From the NCBI RefSeq assembly GCF_037126465.1, contig NC_088206.1:10267187-10331186 (forward strand): a DNA stretch of 64,000 nt, read 5' to 3'. The notes beneath the pieces are model-generated. The model searched no databases. It was given only the letters and a program-made list of their open reading frames with translations, and had not been told where the DNA came from. Below, in pieces: positions 35,792 through 48,790 of the stretch (positions are counted from its first letter, which is position 1; each line of letters opens with the position of its first letter). Made by a program: the position numbers and the translations under genes. This stretch comes from Ornithodoros turicata (lineage: Eukaryota; Arthropoda; Arachnida; Ixodida; Argasidae).

Positions 35792-36406
35792 GCGGAAGCA
35801 GCACTCCCGTGTCGGAAACGGACCCGTATTGTACTGCTGAGAGGAGACCGCCGTTCAATTCTGCGACGCCTAGTGACACCCCTGGCTTCCCGCCAACGGA
35901 CAACCGACATTCTTCCCCCCTCTATGTTGAGCAGAGTTGATCCAACGCTCGCTTTCCGCATGCCACGAAACACCTCTCGTCAAGATGCTGCATTAATCCA
36001 CCGAATGCGCCTCGGTGTGGCCTTTACAGCTCAGTGGCGTTAGCGCTTGAGACAAGTTGACTCTCCCACCTGCTGCCACTGTGGTGCTCTTGAGGATCTG
36101 GAGCATATTCTTCTTCATTGCCCTCACTACCAACCTTCCCGAACCACACTCTCCGAGTCTCTTCGTCAGCTGGACTCTCGCCCTTTCTCCCTATCGAAAT
36201 TGCTTGGTCCCTGGCCCAATCCAGCCCAGCAACGCTCTGCGCTCAAAGCTCTTCTGACATTTCTGGACACCATCGGACTTCGATCGTTATTGTGAAGGGG
36301 CTCGTTATTTTATTCCCCCCATTCCAACCAGAAATGGGGTAGAGTATCGCCCGTGGCGATGAAACTCCACACTCTCCAAGGTCAAAAATAAAGTTGTTGT
36401 TGTTGA
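35792..36406 (+). pseudogene. 5'-truncated LINE ORF2 C-terminus, one in-frame stop, 14-bp TSD
   Basis: One frame runs to 36295, interrupted only by a TAG at 36041-36043. It shows RVDPTLAFRMP, HRMRLGVAFTA, then the finger CCHCGALEDLEHILLHC and LKALLTFLDTIGL-stop. The 3' UTR has AATGGGGTAGAGTATCGCCC, AATAAA and (GTT)n. An exact 14-bp duplication CTACCAGAAGGGCC flanks it (35778-35791 and 36407-36420). That marks the whole unit as one insertion that was already 5'-truncated when it landed. RNase H and reverse transcriptase are absent. Confidence 0.92.
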
Positions 36407-36420
36407 CTACCAGAAGGGCC

Positions 36421-39400
36421 CGCTTGCACGAAAGTCCAAGACATTCCCCAGTGGTTCTCCAGCAGCTTGTGCAATGCTTCAGACACGCGCCGCTTTCCTA
36501 GACACTGCTAGTGCGTGCACCGCTGCCAAGGCTACTACTGAGGACGACAGAGAGGAATTTCCTCAACGTTCGTGCAAGCAGGGCCCTTCACAATACTTTC
36601 TTGGAGTACAAAACAATGTAACCCATAGTAAGAGAGCTGGGAAACGCAGCATCAGGGGTAAATACAACTAGGTGTGCAGGATACGAGATTGCATCACGGC
36701 TCCTAGCCAGCCATGACCTCCAGCAGGTACGCTGACGTTGGTCATGCTGCGCCATTTCATGCAGACAACGTGTCATAACGTACGTTGCCATGTCACTGTC
36801 GTCTTTCACTTTACGATAACCTGCGTGCATTCTGTGCGTCAATGCTGCAAGATGATATGGTTACACAGCTATGATCGCTTTAGCTCAATGGGTGCATGAT
36901 GGGTAGGATTATAATTGCTCTCCTATCGAGTTCTTCGTACAGACATTCAAAATGTTGTGCCCTACTCACGGAAGAACAAGGAAATAGGTGTAATTTCACA
37001 TGTGCCTTCGTGTAGGCGTGCCCGAGACTATGAAAGTCAATGGTACGTATACGATCCAGCTGGGCTTGACGAGCACACAATATGCCAAATGAAAGGATAC
37101 GTAAGTACACTTTCGCGTTCTCGCGTTATCTGGCATCGTTCCCACGCAACATTAACGCATTTAGCGTGACAGGCGGCTCCTCAAACCCGGACAAAAAATA
37201 AAATTAAAATAAAGCATGCAGTTACCACAGTTCCTGGCCGATCTATATTTTGAATGACCGCAGTCACGAGGCAACAGTCGTGACTCTAAGGGGAAAGAAA
37301 CAGAATGGAGCTCCAAATCTAGGCCACAATAATACCATATCGGAGCATATACACATGCCCAAATGTATGCCCATGACTTTTCTTTATTTCATTTTCATTT
37401 TATCAAGTCGCTCTTCGTGATGAAAACAGCTCTATACACACTGCCCTTTCACGAGGAGCACGAAGCCACTGTACTCGTAGCGATCCACGTGGGAAACAGT
37501 GAAAGCGACTTTTCCTGCCTCCTGGCAATAAGGGACGTGAAAGCTAGGTGTACGTCTATTGAGAAACACGCTAGAAATAAACCCCGAGAGCGCACGGCGA
37601 CTGAAAATCCGTGCGAGGAATCATTGTTACTGCACGCACACAATCTTATCTCGCGTGCTATGTGCGTGTGTTGGACAATATGATACGAAATGTTCTCATT
37701 ATGGGATTACGCTGGCTGTAAAAATTCTATTTATATGTGTCCAGTCTTGTTTAGACATGCGAGCATGATCGTCAAAACGGTTCTGTTATCCTGCCGTTGC
37801 CTGTTACGTTACGAAATCAGGAGATGCCGGGTCTGCGAATTATCGACCAAGTTCAGGCGGTCGCACTGATGGATACGCAGTTGCATAATCTCTCCACCAA
37901 AGGCCTTACGGTCACAAACTGATGGTGAAAGTTCAGGAAAGACGAGATATTGATTCAGTAGGAGAACTAAATCAATATGTGGACTACGTAGACAACGAGA
38001 AATTAGCCGAGGGGGCTATACAAGCATGGACGACAGAAACACGTAAGCCTCCAACGCCCAGAATAACTTAAATCAAACAATTCAGGAAGAAAGGGGATTC
38101 GAACCTGGGCCGTCTGATTTCTGGCCAGATATGAAGTCAGATGATGATGATGAATGAATGAAAGAACTGAGTGAGTGAGAAAGATGTAAGAGTGAATGGG
38201 AATAGCGAATCCAGGCGTCAGCGCCGTATTCCTGGGTTGTTTGATTCAAATCAATATCTCAGTTTTCATTAGCTTTGAGCACATTGCTGTGCACGGTTTA
38301 GACTTCTCGGTACGCAACCATCCTATCTACGGAGGAAGCACCAGAAATGTTTGTTTGGAAGCTGTCCTCTAGGACTTTAAGGTGGTCATCCCATGTCCCC
38401 CTCCCTTCCGTTCTTCGTCACCATCACGGTTTGCGTATATAGCAGCCTTCGACCCCGTACACCTGCCCTGTCGAAAGGCATATTTTTCATGTTGCTTTCC
38501 GAACCCCCTACTCGGGTAAACTACCACTATCCATTACGCACCAGGTGAGCTGTGCAGATTCCATCCATTCATATAGTGGGGTCGCGTTTCTTCCATTGAT
38601 ACACATACACCCTTGATGATATGAAATACATAAAAAAAAAAAACTGAGCGAAGCACTCAATGGTTCTCGTTCTGCAGTCAATGACCACTGGAGCACTGGG
38701 AAATGCACTTTGAACAGCGAGCAGAAGACTAGACAACCTATTTCGAACGGCAGTCTTGGAAACCTATCTCGAGTGCTCTTTCAAGCTCTCCTTCTAGGAA
38801 GGATGATTGCAGGTGCTGCATCGTAAGCACGAGGTCATATCCTCATAACCATTTATCCTTTTTCTTTTGCCACGTCGTTTTTTTCGGCTGCTCGTCAACT
38901 CCTCTAATAGTTGCTTCGTTTGGTCATGTATCCAAATGGCATTCGACCCCGAAATGACCCTCGAGAACTCTGTGCCAGTCAAGATGGTCATGCGTCGATG
39001 TGGTTTTCTTCTTTTTTTTCTTTTTTATCGAGCTCTTCAGAGAGCTTGATGATTTAAGGACGATCTAGTGAGCGGTACGATAAGAACACAGTTGAAGAGG
39101 GAGGGTCATTGTGGTCGGGAAGGTGATAAAGGAGGGGGGCGCCGACGTAATCGGCATTTAGGTGTTCTCTATGTATCGCGCGCGATGTGTAAGCTGTAGC
39201 TTACACGAATATAAATATGCTATATAACGATGCTGTATATAACGATAAAGATGCTGTATGTATAACGATGTTGTAAGTTATAATAACTTTAGGACTTTGC
39301 GCGTTCGAGGGTTTAGTACGACACCCCCGACGATGCAATTGCAAACAAGTTGCACTATTATCTTCAAAGAAAGTATTTGTAACCCGTATTCTCTGTACAC

Positions 39401-40930
39401 GAATCAAAGTGCCCCATATAGTCAGGGATTTGCCCAGCATTGCTACAAGGAAGCATATAACCTGTAATCTGAGGTGCGCGTGATGTGATGTGATAAAGAA
39501 AAAAAAAAAAACGAGATGTGCGTACGGACCGAGACATTTCACCGTCTTTCATTTCACAACCGACCGTGTTTCATTTCACAAAAATGTCTTACGCACCGAA
39601 CTGACTGCTGGAACATTGTTGACGCAGGCCACATTGAGCAAGTTGTTGGTAACACTTACCTCAGTGAAACCAGGTTTCCAAGACCAGCAGAATTTTTCCT
39701 GGTTTCAGTCTCGTCCCGTCCGTTTGCGTCCGTCCGTTTGCATGCCTGCCCACGAGGTAAATGGCGAAAGATTAGTACGCGGATTGCAAGGGAGACCGGA
39801 GCATATCTGCCCAAACTTGTGCAAATGTTACCGACAACTACCCTATAAGAGTTGCTGGAATTCTGTTTCTATGATCCACATATTTAGCAAAATCATCAAG
39901 TTGAGTTATGCAATTCTTCTCGTCAGGAAAATGTCCTAATGTAAAGACCAAAGACGAAATACTGGAAAACATGCAAGCTATACAACTGGTGCCGCTCTTC
40001 CGCATTACCGCTGTATCGGTCTTGCATATTCTACATACTACAACCCCCTTTCGACCTTGACCTTTTTTTCTTTTTCCGAAACTAGTTTCTGGTTCCACCG
40101 AAATCCTGTCAGGTGCACTGCGTCTATCTTCCAACGGATGTCGGCTATGTCCTGGTGTTGTGGTCAGCCTGACGCGAACGATAGCTAGAATAGGGATATA
40201 CACAGCCTTTCTGCATGCAGCTACATCTCTAAGCGCCTCATTTCTAATCCTAGCCTCGTCACCCTGCCAGAGGCACTCTCACTCGCGGAGAAGCACAGGG
40301 GAGTCATACGAAGAAAACAGGCTTAGTCGTGGCGTTTTGACACTTACAGGATTCATGCATTTATAGCCTACTTGTATGTCGAAGTTAAATCTAATACCGT
40401 TCCAACGTGCGTGTCTTTAAGTTGTCTGCCGTCTTTCTTTCCTCATGTTCGTTTGAAACGGCTCTTCCTTAGTAGGGATACATGAAAGAAGAACAAATTC
40501 TCACTACTGAGTTGCAGCGGGAACTGTTCGCTATTGGAGATGACAGGTTTCTTCGTCGATGGCGCTTCCATCCGTCGCTTTCAGCCCGAGGTGGCTGCGT
40601 TACGATCAAGGGCACGCCGCCGTGAACTATATCATTTCATCGATCACCATGTTGTAAATAACCATTGCGTCATCGGTACCCATGCTGTACATAATCGTTG
40701 CGTCATCCTGCAGCCCCTGAACATGTGACCATACCTGTCTCATACCTGTCTCATTAAATTTTCCTATAACAACAAATTCTCACAGGAAATCAAAACACAT
40801 ATTGACGTCATGCTAGGGAATTAAAGCATGCGCTCTATACTATATGTATGTTCTCGCATAAAAGATGTTAGATGCCCCCCCAATGAAAGGATGGTTAAGA
40901 AGCAAGCCAGCTGATGATACTGATGGTTTT
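36421..40930. other. no gene recognised; minor repeats
   Basis: At 38095-38150 a minus-strand B box (GGTTCGAATCCCC) suggests a SINE fragment. At 39222-39272 ATAACGATG(C)TGTAT units repeat. At 40652-40706 a diverged 33-bp unit (AACCATTGCGTCATC) repeats. No frame has a recognisable domain. Confidence 0.5.
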
Positions 40931-40934
40931 CGTT

Positions 40935-41215
40935 TTTTTTTTTGTGTGTGTGTGTGTGTTAGCGCCGCGAAGCAACTGTGGCTATGAGCGGCGTACAGAT
41001 GTGGACAGGTGGAGAGAGGACAGCAAGAAGGAGTTGGGGACAGGGGAGTTAGTATGCGTCCTGGGCCGACTTCAGGGGGAACTGTGCCGACATTCGTCTA
41101 GAGATAGTCTTCCAACCCAGGGAAAACCTCAGACAGCACAGCCGGTGGTAGGAGGATTCGAACCCACCACCTCCCAGTCTTCAGCACGACCTTGGCTACC
41201 ACCTACGAGCGCGAC
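40935..41215 (-). mobile_element. SINE family A, near full length
   Basis: Minus strand: the tRNA-like head with B box GGGTTCGAATCC (41149-41165), GGCTGTGCTGTCTGAGG, GAATGTCGGCACAGTTCCCC, CCTGTCCCCAACTCCTTC, GTACGCCGCTCATAGCC and GCTTCGCGGCGCTAAC. The tail is (AC)n followed by A. No target duplication was found. Confidence 0.88.
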
Positions 41216-42149
41216 TTCAAAGGTGAAAGCCGATGGCAGAATAATGTCGAAAATCTTAAAAAGGTGATGGTGATGTGATAAAGGAAAAAAAAAAAAACTG
41301 TTAAAAGGAACCTTGGACATGTATTAGCTTTAGCGGCATAATGGCGTAGGAAGCTATAAGATTTGGCCGACCTCTGTAATAACGAAAGGGAGGGGAGTGG
41401 GAGAGGAGGTGAGCTGCAGCCACCACACCTTACATACGCTCCTGCTTGTCCTCGCTGCGAGATGAGTTATTCTCCCTGCCACGTGTAGGATACATTAGTT
41501 ACTCCACCAATTTGCCATGGAGTGTATATCTCCCTGACTACTTCCCTCCTTCTATTTATGTTACGCGTGCGGGCCTGTGATATGCTCTACTATTCGCCTG
41601 CGTGGTTGCACCCCAGTTCCTCATGCCGCCATTCAAGCATTACCTGCCAGAGAAGCAGCAGGAAACATGAACAGCAATTAAGAGTGAAATACGTACGTTT
41701 GGCTGGATATGCCTGTCAAAACTCAAATTGAAATGCTATAATTTTTTTATTGAAAGCCTGTTTGAGAGTTTGAGTTTGATTATAGAAAAAAAACCGGAAG
41801 ATATTGAATTCGTCACTGACGAATTCTGCTACTCCCACAAGGAGAAAGAAAAGGAGAAAAGGAGAAAGAAAAGAAAAGGTGAAAAGCTAAAAATAGAAAC
41901 ACATCACCCCTCCCAATCCCCAAAGCCTGTTGTTTTTGCCCTTTCTTTGCATTGTTACCGTGCGGGTTGGACAATCTCAGCGTACCGCAAGCACACTCTA
42001 GTGATCACGTGGTGTTACGTAGCCCCAGAAAGGCACGGACGGACCTACACCGTGGTTGGCCCTACATAAGTATCGCTTATAAAAAAACGGCGATACACGA
42101 GTAATAGCGGGTTTTACAAAACATTTCGCAAAACACTATTTGAATTCTG
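41216..42149. other. no gene recognised
   Basis: No supportable gene; an A/G-rich block lies at 41840-41885. Confidence 0.5.
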
Positions 42150-42622
42150 AACATACACAGCGCCTTGCCGCCTCGTTCCATTACCACAGTCTTCCACCAC
42201 ATGAGACTTAATGTGGCTTTTACACCGACTTTCAAACACCTCCCCGGTGTCGGCGCGTCCAGCCTCTGTTCCACGTGTGGTGTGCGCGGTGACCTCCATC
42301 ACATCCTCCTGGTCTGCGGACAGTATATACGATCGCGAGTGCCCCCTCATGGAAACTGCTCTGCAACGCGTCGATCAACGCCAGTTCGACTTAGCCAAAA
42401 TTCTCGGGCCATGTTCGGACCCCTCACATCTGATGCAAGGCCTACGAGCTGTTGCTGAGTTCCTCTCCAGCACTGGACTAATGGACGAACTCTAATAGGA
42501 CACCTTTCCATCATCATCACTTTCTTATCCCTTCCACAAGCGCAATGGGGCAGTGTACCGCCATAGCGGCGGGGAATGACCCACCACATCATCATCCCAC
42601 TTATGTGTGTGTGTGTGTGTAT
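42150..42622 (+). pseudogene. LINE ORF2 C-terminus with frameshift
   Basis: HHMRLNVAFTPTFK and the finger CSTCGVRGDLHHILLVC read in one frame (from 42165). The rest (LQRVDQRQFDLAKILGP...LRAVAEFLSSTGLMDEL-stop, to 42495) reads in another, so a frameshift lies near 42330. The 3' UTR has CATCATCATCAC, GGGGCAGTGTACCGCC and GAATGACCCACC, and ends in (GT)n. It is the same family as 35792-36406. Confidence 0.85.
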
Positions 42623-42639
42623 GTGTGTGGCGCCTCATA

Positions 42640-43935
42640 ACTAGAGCCATGATTTTTAGGCAAGAAGAAAAAAAAGCATTGTTTTAGGCGCTAAAAATCC
42701 TGGTTTAAGCACTAAAAATGGCATTATAGGCACTATAAATCGTTGATCTTTTTCACCTGCTCTGAAAGTGCAGAAACAAAGTGAATAAATCGGTTCCTTC
42801 CGCTAGAACAATACCGTAAATGGGAGTTTTGGTGCTTTATGGCAGAAGAGCGACTATAAGGCCAAATAGTGCCAAGATACGTTATCTATTTGTCGTGCTG
42901 GTTTGAGACAAGTAGGGTCTTATGTGGCCTTGATTTAAAAAGAGCGATGACTGTTTTTCTAGTATGTTTGCTGCGCGAAACGCAAAACTTATCCATCCTA
43001 CTACGGTCACAAGGCTTCTAGCCATTGTCACCTAGCGCCACGACACTTCTCAGAAGGCCTTGTCGCGGCAGCATATGCTGGCGAGATCGGCTTCGAGCAT
43101 CGGAGGCTTTAGTCTAACGCGCAAATTTCTTAGTCCTCGAACGTTTCAAGCTTCGCCTTCTAGATTTCGTTCTCGGCATTACCACAAGGCTAGCAATAGC
43201 ATGCAAATATGGGGGATCAAGACTGCTCACACTGGACGTGCCGTCACTTTCGCTCGCGTACATATATGGCCCTGACTGCCCGCGAGGAAGGCATGCAACT
43301 TCCTCAGGTTGCCAAACTGCGGGGATTCTACCGGACCTGTGCCCACCTTCGAACGTCACGTACCCTCCTCAGCATTTTACCTGTGTCAAATTCGTTGTAC
43401 AACAAAAAAGAAGATAAGAAATTAAGAATAAAAAAAAGCTTCGGGCACTCTTCTAGGTGTAAACAGGCAGTAGCACTTCGAGTTCTATATTGCGACAAGA
43501 GCGTTATACGAAACGTGCCTATATTTTATAATAAGGACCCACGAAACAACACAACGTTGGAAGGGAGAGAAAGAACGAGCAAGCGACTGTGTCTAGTAAC
43601 CGATTTTCAGCTCTCAGCTTCCAGTTCAGCACCTTTGAAATACTCGCTTCTTTCAAACTATCAATGGTTTCGACAGGACGTTTGACGTGACCGCTGTCAA
43701 TTTCGCATGGACATCGAAGTCTGGCCACCGCCTTAGGGTCATTATAGGCATTTTTCGATGTTTAATCGGAGTTTTAGGCATCTACGTCAAAATAGGCACT
43801 AACGCCGAAATAGGCACATATAGGCACTATAAACAATACATCATACAGGAGGTTCGCCAGCATCCAGTTCGTGCTCCTGTATTGAAAAAAGGCACTATTA
43901 GAACCACACGAAAAAAAAAAAAAAAGGCATTTGCA
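42640..43935. mobile_element. unclassified element with clustered AGGCACTA motifs at both ends
   Basis: The left 100 bp (42655-42745) and the right part (43738-43935) each carry several copies of TTTAGGC / AGGCACTA / AGGCGCTA, for example TTATAGGCACTATAAA at 42723 and 43820. The copies are in direct orientation. The roughly 1 kb between has no transposase frame. I infer a decayed element with subterminal binding-site-like repeats. Confidence 0.4.
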
Positions 43936-44750
43936 TAGGAACCCGGGTTCTACTCATAACGTATATATAACGCGCTGTTCAGTCTTTTTCGTGTTACGTG
44001 ACCCTGGTTTCCCTTTTTGCATATCTGGTTTTCCCCTTTTGCGTGCTACAGCTGCTGTTCATAACTGTGTCTTTGGTCTACCGTGGCACAGAGCAGCTGC
44101 TCCGTTATGATTTAAGGTCCTCTCAAGTTTCCAATTACTTTCGAATCTGGCACTAATGTAGGACCCACGCAGTTCAATATCTATGCAAATTGGCACGCTT
44201 TAAGTATGCGTAATTACGGGGAGCTCCATACAGGACCATGGGGAGCCTGATGGACCACTCAAATACGCAGTGCATAAGAAGAAAGGACCTACGTCTGACC
44301 TTCACCTTATTGTCAACCCGACCAGCTGGGCAGGACGACACACTAACGAACTTGACCATCCTCTCCACGATCATTCGCCTTGTTTGTTAATCACACATTA
44401 CATTATATCTTATCAAGTAGACAAATGCAGGTGACAGTGATCGTATAGTCTTCCTTGTGCAAACGTGTGGACGCTTTTCACGGGCTTTCTCAGGAGGCGC
44501 GGTCACGCGGACGACCTACGTGCTTGCTGGGAGGGCTTTCCCCCTCCCTTTTTCGCAGTTTTCTAACAATACCTGCGGCGTGAATAATAGGAATATAGTA
44601 AAATATGTTGCACGCGACATTTAGGCCAACAAGGTTCTCGTCATAAGGTAGCCTTGAGTCGTAATGGAGGTGATACGATGGAATATGACGTTGGCCCCTG
44701 AATCCCTGTTATTCCTATCCTACAGGCTGTCTTCAATGATGATTGAAAAC
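43936..44750. other. no gene recognised
   Basis: No supportable gene or clear repeat. Confidence 0.5.
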
Positions 44751-44754
44751 AGCC

Positions 44755-44882
44755 GCCATTGAACATGTGCGTAGCGCCACCTGGCGCGTAACGTACCAAC
44801 CTGTCAGGGAGCATTGGGTCCAATGCCCTTGGAGAGGTTGACATGTTGCACGCTAGCTGGCGCTATGCGGATGTTCAATGGC
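44755..44882. repeat. inverted repeat, 32-bp arms
   Basis: GCCATTGAACAT...AGCGCCACCTGGCG (44755-44786) is mirrored at 44851-44882 with about 27 of 32 matches. Non-coding; a small foldback element. Confidence 0.7.
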
Positions 44883-44929
44883 CATTGGTTTTAATGATCA
44901 TCGTAGGCTGCTCGTCGGACAGGGGAGCT

Positions 44930-45235
44930 TGCCCAGTTCCAGATCGGTTAAGAAAGCGGTTGTGACGGATCCCTCTCAAATTGCACGCAGATGCTGGGAG
45001 GTGACCCGGGTTCGAATCTGGGCACCGGCTACGCTGTCTGGGTGTTTTCCCTGGGTTTGCCTCAGACACCGTAAAACAAATGTTGGCAAAGTTCCCTGTG
45101 AAGTCGGCCCAGGACGCACGATCCTTCCTACGATAGTCGTGGCGTTGCCCGCTTGAGCATGGCCGACTATGGCGAGCAGTTCCACCATCACCATCACCGC
45201 CACCATCATCATCACTCCCACCACCACCACCCTCT
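44930..45235 (+). mobile_element. SINE family A2 copy with CAC/CAT tail
   Basis: B box GGGTTCGAATCTGG (45009), CGGCTACGCTGTCTGG, GTTTTCCCTGGGTTTGCC, GTGAAGTCGGCCCAGGACGC, then the A2-specific GTCGTGGCGTTGCCC and a CACCAT/CATCAC tail to about 45232. It shows that the A2 3' region at 11.8 and 29.0 kb belongs to a tRNA-headed SINE. Confidence 0.8.
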
Positions 45236-45303
45236 ACGTTTCTAGATAGAATGTTTCACCTTCACAATCTGCGCACCTCTAAGAAATTTTATGGAGTATA
45301 TAT

Positions 45304-45762
45304 AGGGAGTGACTTTTTCAGGTTTCTCACTTTCGGGGGGTAACAATCGGGCGCTATCTCTAAATCTGTAATGCGGGGAGAAATCGGGCGATAATTGTGC
45401 ATTCGGGTGTTATCGGGTGTTTTTGTTTCTCCTCTTGTCTATTAAGTCATTTCGTAATCTCTCTCTCTCTTTCTTTTTTTTTTTTTTTTGCGGGATCGTG
45501 ACCTTCCAGCGGTAATCCCAAAATGCATAGACAGTGTTGACACACATGGGTGTATTGCTGGGAACGTGTAAGTGACCCATTCTGACATGTGTTACACGTG
45601 GCGACCTTTGTTCGTCTTGAGTGGAAACGTCACTTGAGGATTTCATAGTGACTGGAATTCGGGGAGAAATGGGGTTTAACCCGAATTGGTCGGAGGTCAG
45701 TTCGGGACGGGGGGGGGGGATAACCGGGCGGAATCGGGTTTAACCCGAAAAAGTCACTCCCT
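45304..45762. mobile_element. 459-bp MITE, 21-bp TIRs
   Basis: The ends AGGGAGTGACTTTTTC(A/G)GGTT are inverted repeats with one mismatch in 21. The interior has repeated CGGGCG / AATCGGG / GGGTTTAACCCGA motifs near both ends. No open frame of interest. Confidence 0.8.
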
Positions 45763-47583
45763 GAGTTTATATTACTGCTGCGTGCGTAGGTTGCATTTGA
45801 TAGACATGAGACAGTTTCAGTGAATCGTTTTCACTGAAACGGCTCGCGAGCGGTTTTGTTGGCTGCCCAATCAGATGTTTCTATTCAGAGTCATTCCCTC
45901 TTCGCATTGGCTGTCCGCGACACCCTTCCGCGAATGGGCGGTCATCCCAACCATCATCAAAAAATGTAGTAGTAGTAGTTGTTTCTCAAACTAGCCCACG
46001 CCTTCTTACTTCGTTCCTCCGAGAAGATGTTTCTTGCGGCCACCATAAGAGGTTGGAAGGAAATGAGTTCTCTACCCCGTAATCCGCATGTTTCGTTTGT
46101 ATATGCTCTTCCTACGTTAACTGCTTGGTTCGGCGGAGGAAAAATAGAATAAAATGGAGAGAATGAACGAATGCTTTGTACGTCTTTTCATCAGCGAGGT
46201 AACCGTCAGCGACTGAAGCAGTAACCGGCACACACACGCATGCACACAAAAAGAAGAAATGAGCTAAACTCAGGCATCGATACCGAAGGAACAGGAAGCT
46301 TTATCACAGCCGTGCAATTCCGGCTTGACGTTCGGAAAACAAATAATTATTCTTTTCCACTGTTTCCTGGACATCTCGTTTTCTTCATATTAGAGAGAAG
46401 GCTACAGTGGTGCAGAAGAGAAACGCAGAAAACGAGGAAAGCAGATAAAACGCAAAGCACGAAAAAGACAAAATACAGAACGAAAGGAGACGGAGAAAGC
46501 GAGACCGTTGTTCGTTGCGTGGAATCCTCCATTAGTTTTATGTCGTGACGGGGAAACGATGTTTCTCAGGCTTATAAGAGGCTCATACAATTCGAACTTC
46601 TGCGAGAGAGATATGATCCGATGTCTCATCGGAAGAAAGTGAAAGATGTCCTGCGTCCCAAGGAGTCAAGAAAAGAATCAGGAAGGTGCGGAAAATTATT
46701 CTAAACTAAACAAACAGCGCGGCAATGTTGTGCTATTGCCATCCTAAAACCTGCATTTCAGGGTTACGGTCAGTGAGCATCGGCCATTCTCCTCCTGGTT
46801 TATCGTAGACGTTTTAGACGGTGAATATGCACTTAACGTTTGCCTACCGATATGGCGACAGTCTGCCGTCGACAGGATCGAATAGAAGGGCTTCCGCGTC
46901 ATGGGACAAACATACTGACTAAAGGCGTCTCAAGAAAACTCGGGACAAGGCAGTCGGTGCAATTCTTCAGGAACTCTCTTTTTTTTTTTTTAAGCATAGC
47001 TCAACCGCGCATTAAAAGATCGATATCTGTACAAGAAATACACCCACACGTCGATTCTCTTCCCCTTAGTCGCACGAATCCTCTTCTTCCCTTTTCTTAC
47101 ATTCTTTGTTAGCGCGGCGACGCAACTTTCTCACCGGTGAGAAACCCGCGGTGTGATAATATCCTGCTTAAGAAGATAATAGGAAGTATCAAACATTAAA
47201 AAAAAAAAAAGAAAAGGGAAAAGGATCAAACGACAAAGGCGTATCGTATCGAGTTATTGCAACAAATCCTCTGCGACAGGTCCACGTCAGCCAATCAACC
47301 GGTTGGGAGAGGTGCGAGGAGGTGTGATAACTCGATTCGATGCCATTCTGTCGCATTCATGCAACCGCGGGGCTTCTGAGTATAGGTATGAAAGCGCTTT
47401 GAGGGCTCAAGGATATAATCAGTCATCACTGCGCACTGTTTGTGTTCTCGGCGTGGGCAGTGACTCAAATACATTATGACGATGCGATAGGGGTATTTCA
47501 AGGACTCAGCTGTGGTACCCTACCCCATTGTATATGTGGCGTGATCTAAATGATACGAAGATGTATGGGATTCGTACAATATT
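45763..47583. other. no gene recognised; small palindromes
   Basis: A hairpin GTTTCAGTGAA...TTCACTGAAAC lies at about 45823-45841. A 16-bp perfect palindrome TTCTCACCGGTGAGAA lies at about 47128-47143. No frame with a domain. Confidence 0.5.
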
Positions 47584-48033
47584 ACAGGGGTCCCAAAAGC
47601 GCTTGGGTCCTTTATTCCAGGTAGACCTTCTTGTCTTGACATGAACTTCTGTCGCTCGAAGACATAGGTACGTTTAGCAAGCAAAGCAGGGTCACGAAGC
47701 GCTTTTTCCCGGTCACGCGTTCACTTCAAATCGCTTACGCACGCGTTCAATGAAAACCTCGAAGAGAACGACCCGTTGTAAACATGCCAAGGCATTTCAT
47801 ATTGGCGTGTTCAAGCAAACGTGAAATTAGTAGTGTACGCTGTGGCGCCCAATTTTTGTTCCGCGCAAACGAAAGCTTCATATTTTCCTGTCCGTCAACC
47901 GTAACCGTGCTCTCGAAACTCGTTTAATTAAGTATTATCGATTGCTGTAACGATTCCAACTGGAATGAGTTCCTTTTTGCGGACGCACTCGATTGTTTCC
48001 ACTTTACGCTTTATTAGCGTTCTGGAACACCCC
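47584..48033. mobile_element. decayed DNA-transposon-like element
   Basis: The left end ACAGGGGTCCCAAAAGCGC and the inverted right end GGGGTGTTCCAGAACGC are alike but diverged, and lie 450 bp apart. ACAGGGTGTYCCARAA ends are common on mariner-type elements. No transposase frame remains. Confidence 0.4.
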
Positions 48034-48679
48034 ATACTGCGCTGCTAGGAGCAAGTGATGTGCCCATTGTCCGGCGGGTGGCGCTTGGAAAGAAAAAGGA
48101 ATTTAGTGCTGCCGAATATTGCGAGGATAAAATACAATCAGCTATATGCACATCAGTTTGACAAAACAATGGTAAAGCTGAACAATTACGTCGTCAAAAA
48201 ACTATTTCAGGGAACCATTGGAAGATAAAATGTCGAGACATTTCCTTCTGTGCTTAACTATGTAGCTGAATATAGGCTCCTATATGTGTTAAAGACATAT
48301 TTAACAACATATAGCAGGTAAAAACTCATAATTTTTAGGCGTACATGGCTGAGTAGCCAAACGTACGTAGGCTGAACTCTATGCGTAATTACGTAGGCTC
48401 CCTCATTGGTGTGTCTGATGTGAAGTCAAGTGTGTAGATGGGTAATAAATATTTTCCTAATGAACACAGTAATAGTGGCAATCTTACGTGTAGAGTACAA
48501 AAGGTGTACAAAAGATAAATATGTTTTCTTTAGTGGTTCAAATGGTCTGCCGATGGAGCTTGTTTGTATGGGCTTCTTCCCAGTGGAAGCCTGTAGTGTT
48601 TCATCCTTGCTACGCAGAGAACGAAGATGCAGCGGCCCTGCAGACCTTTCTCATTTGAATTCGATAAGTTCCAACCTCC
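48034..48679. other. no gene recognised
   Basis: No supportable gene. Confidence 0.5.
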
Positions 48680-48790
48680 ATAACAACAACAACACATAAA
48701 TTGATGATGGTGATGGCGATGACGACTGGGAAAATTCGCCACATGGAGTGCGGCCCACTACCCCAAGGCACAATGGGCGGAACCGCCAAC
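48680..48790 (-). mobile_element. LINE 3' tail, minus strand
   Basis: Minus strand TTGTGCCTTGGGGTAGTGGG, a CATC-rich run, then (GTT)n. It is close to 8684-8775. Confidence 0.6.
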
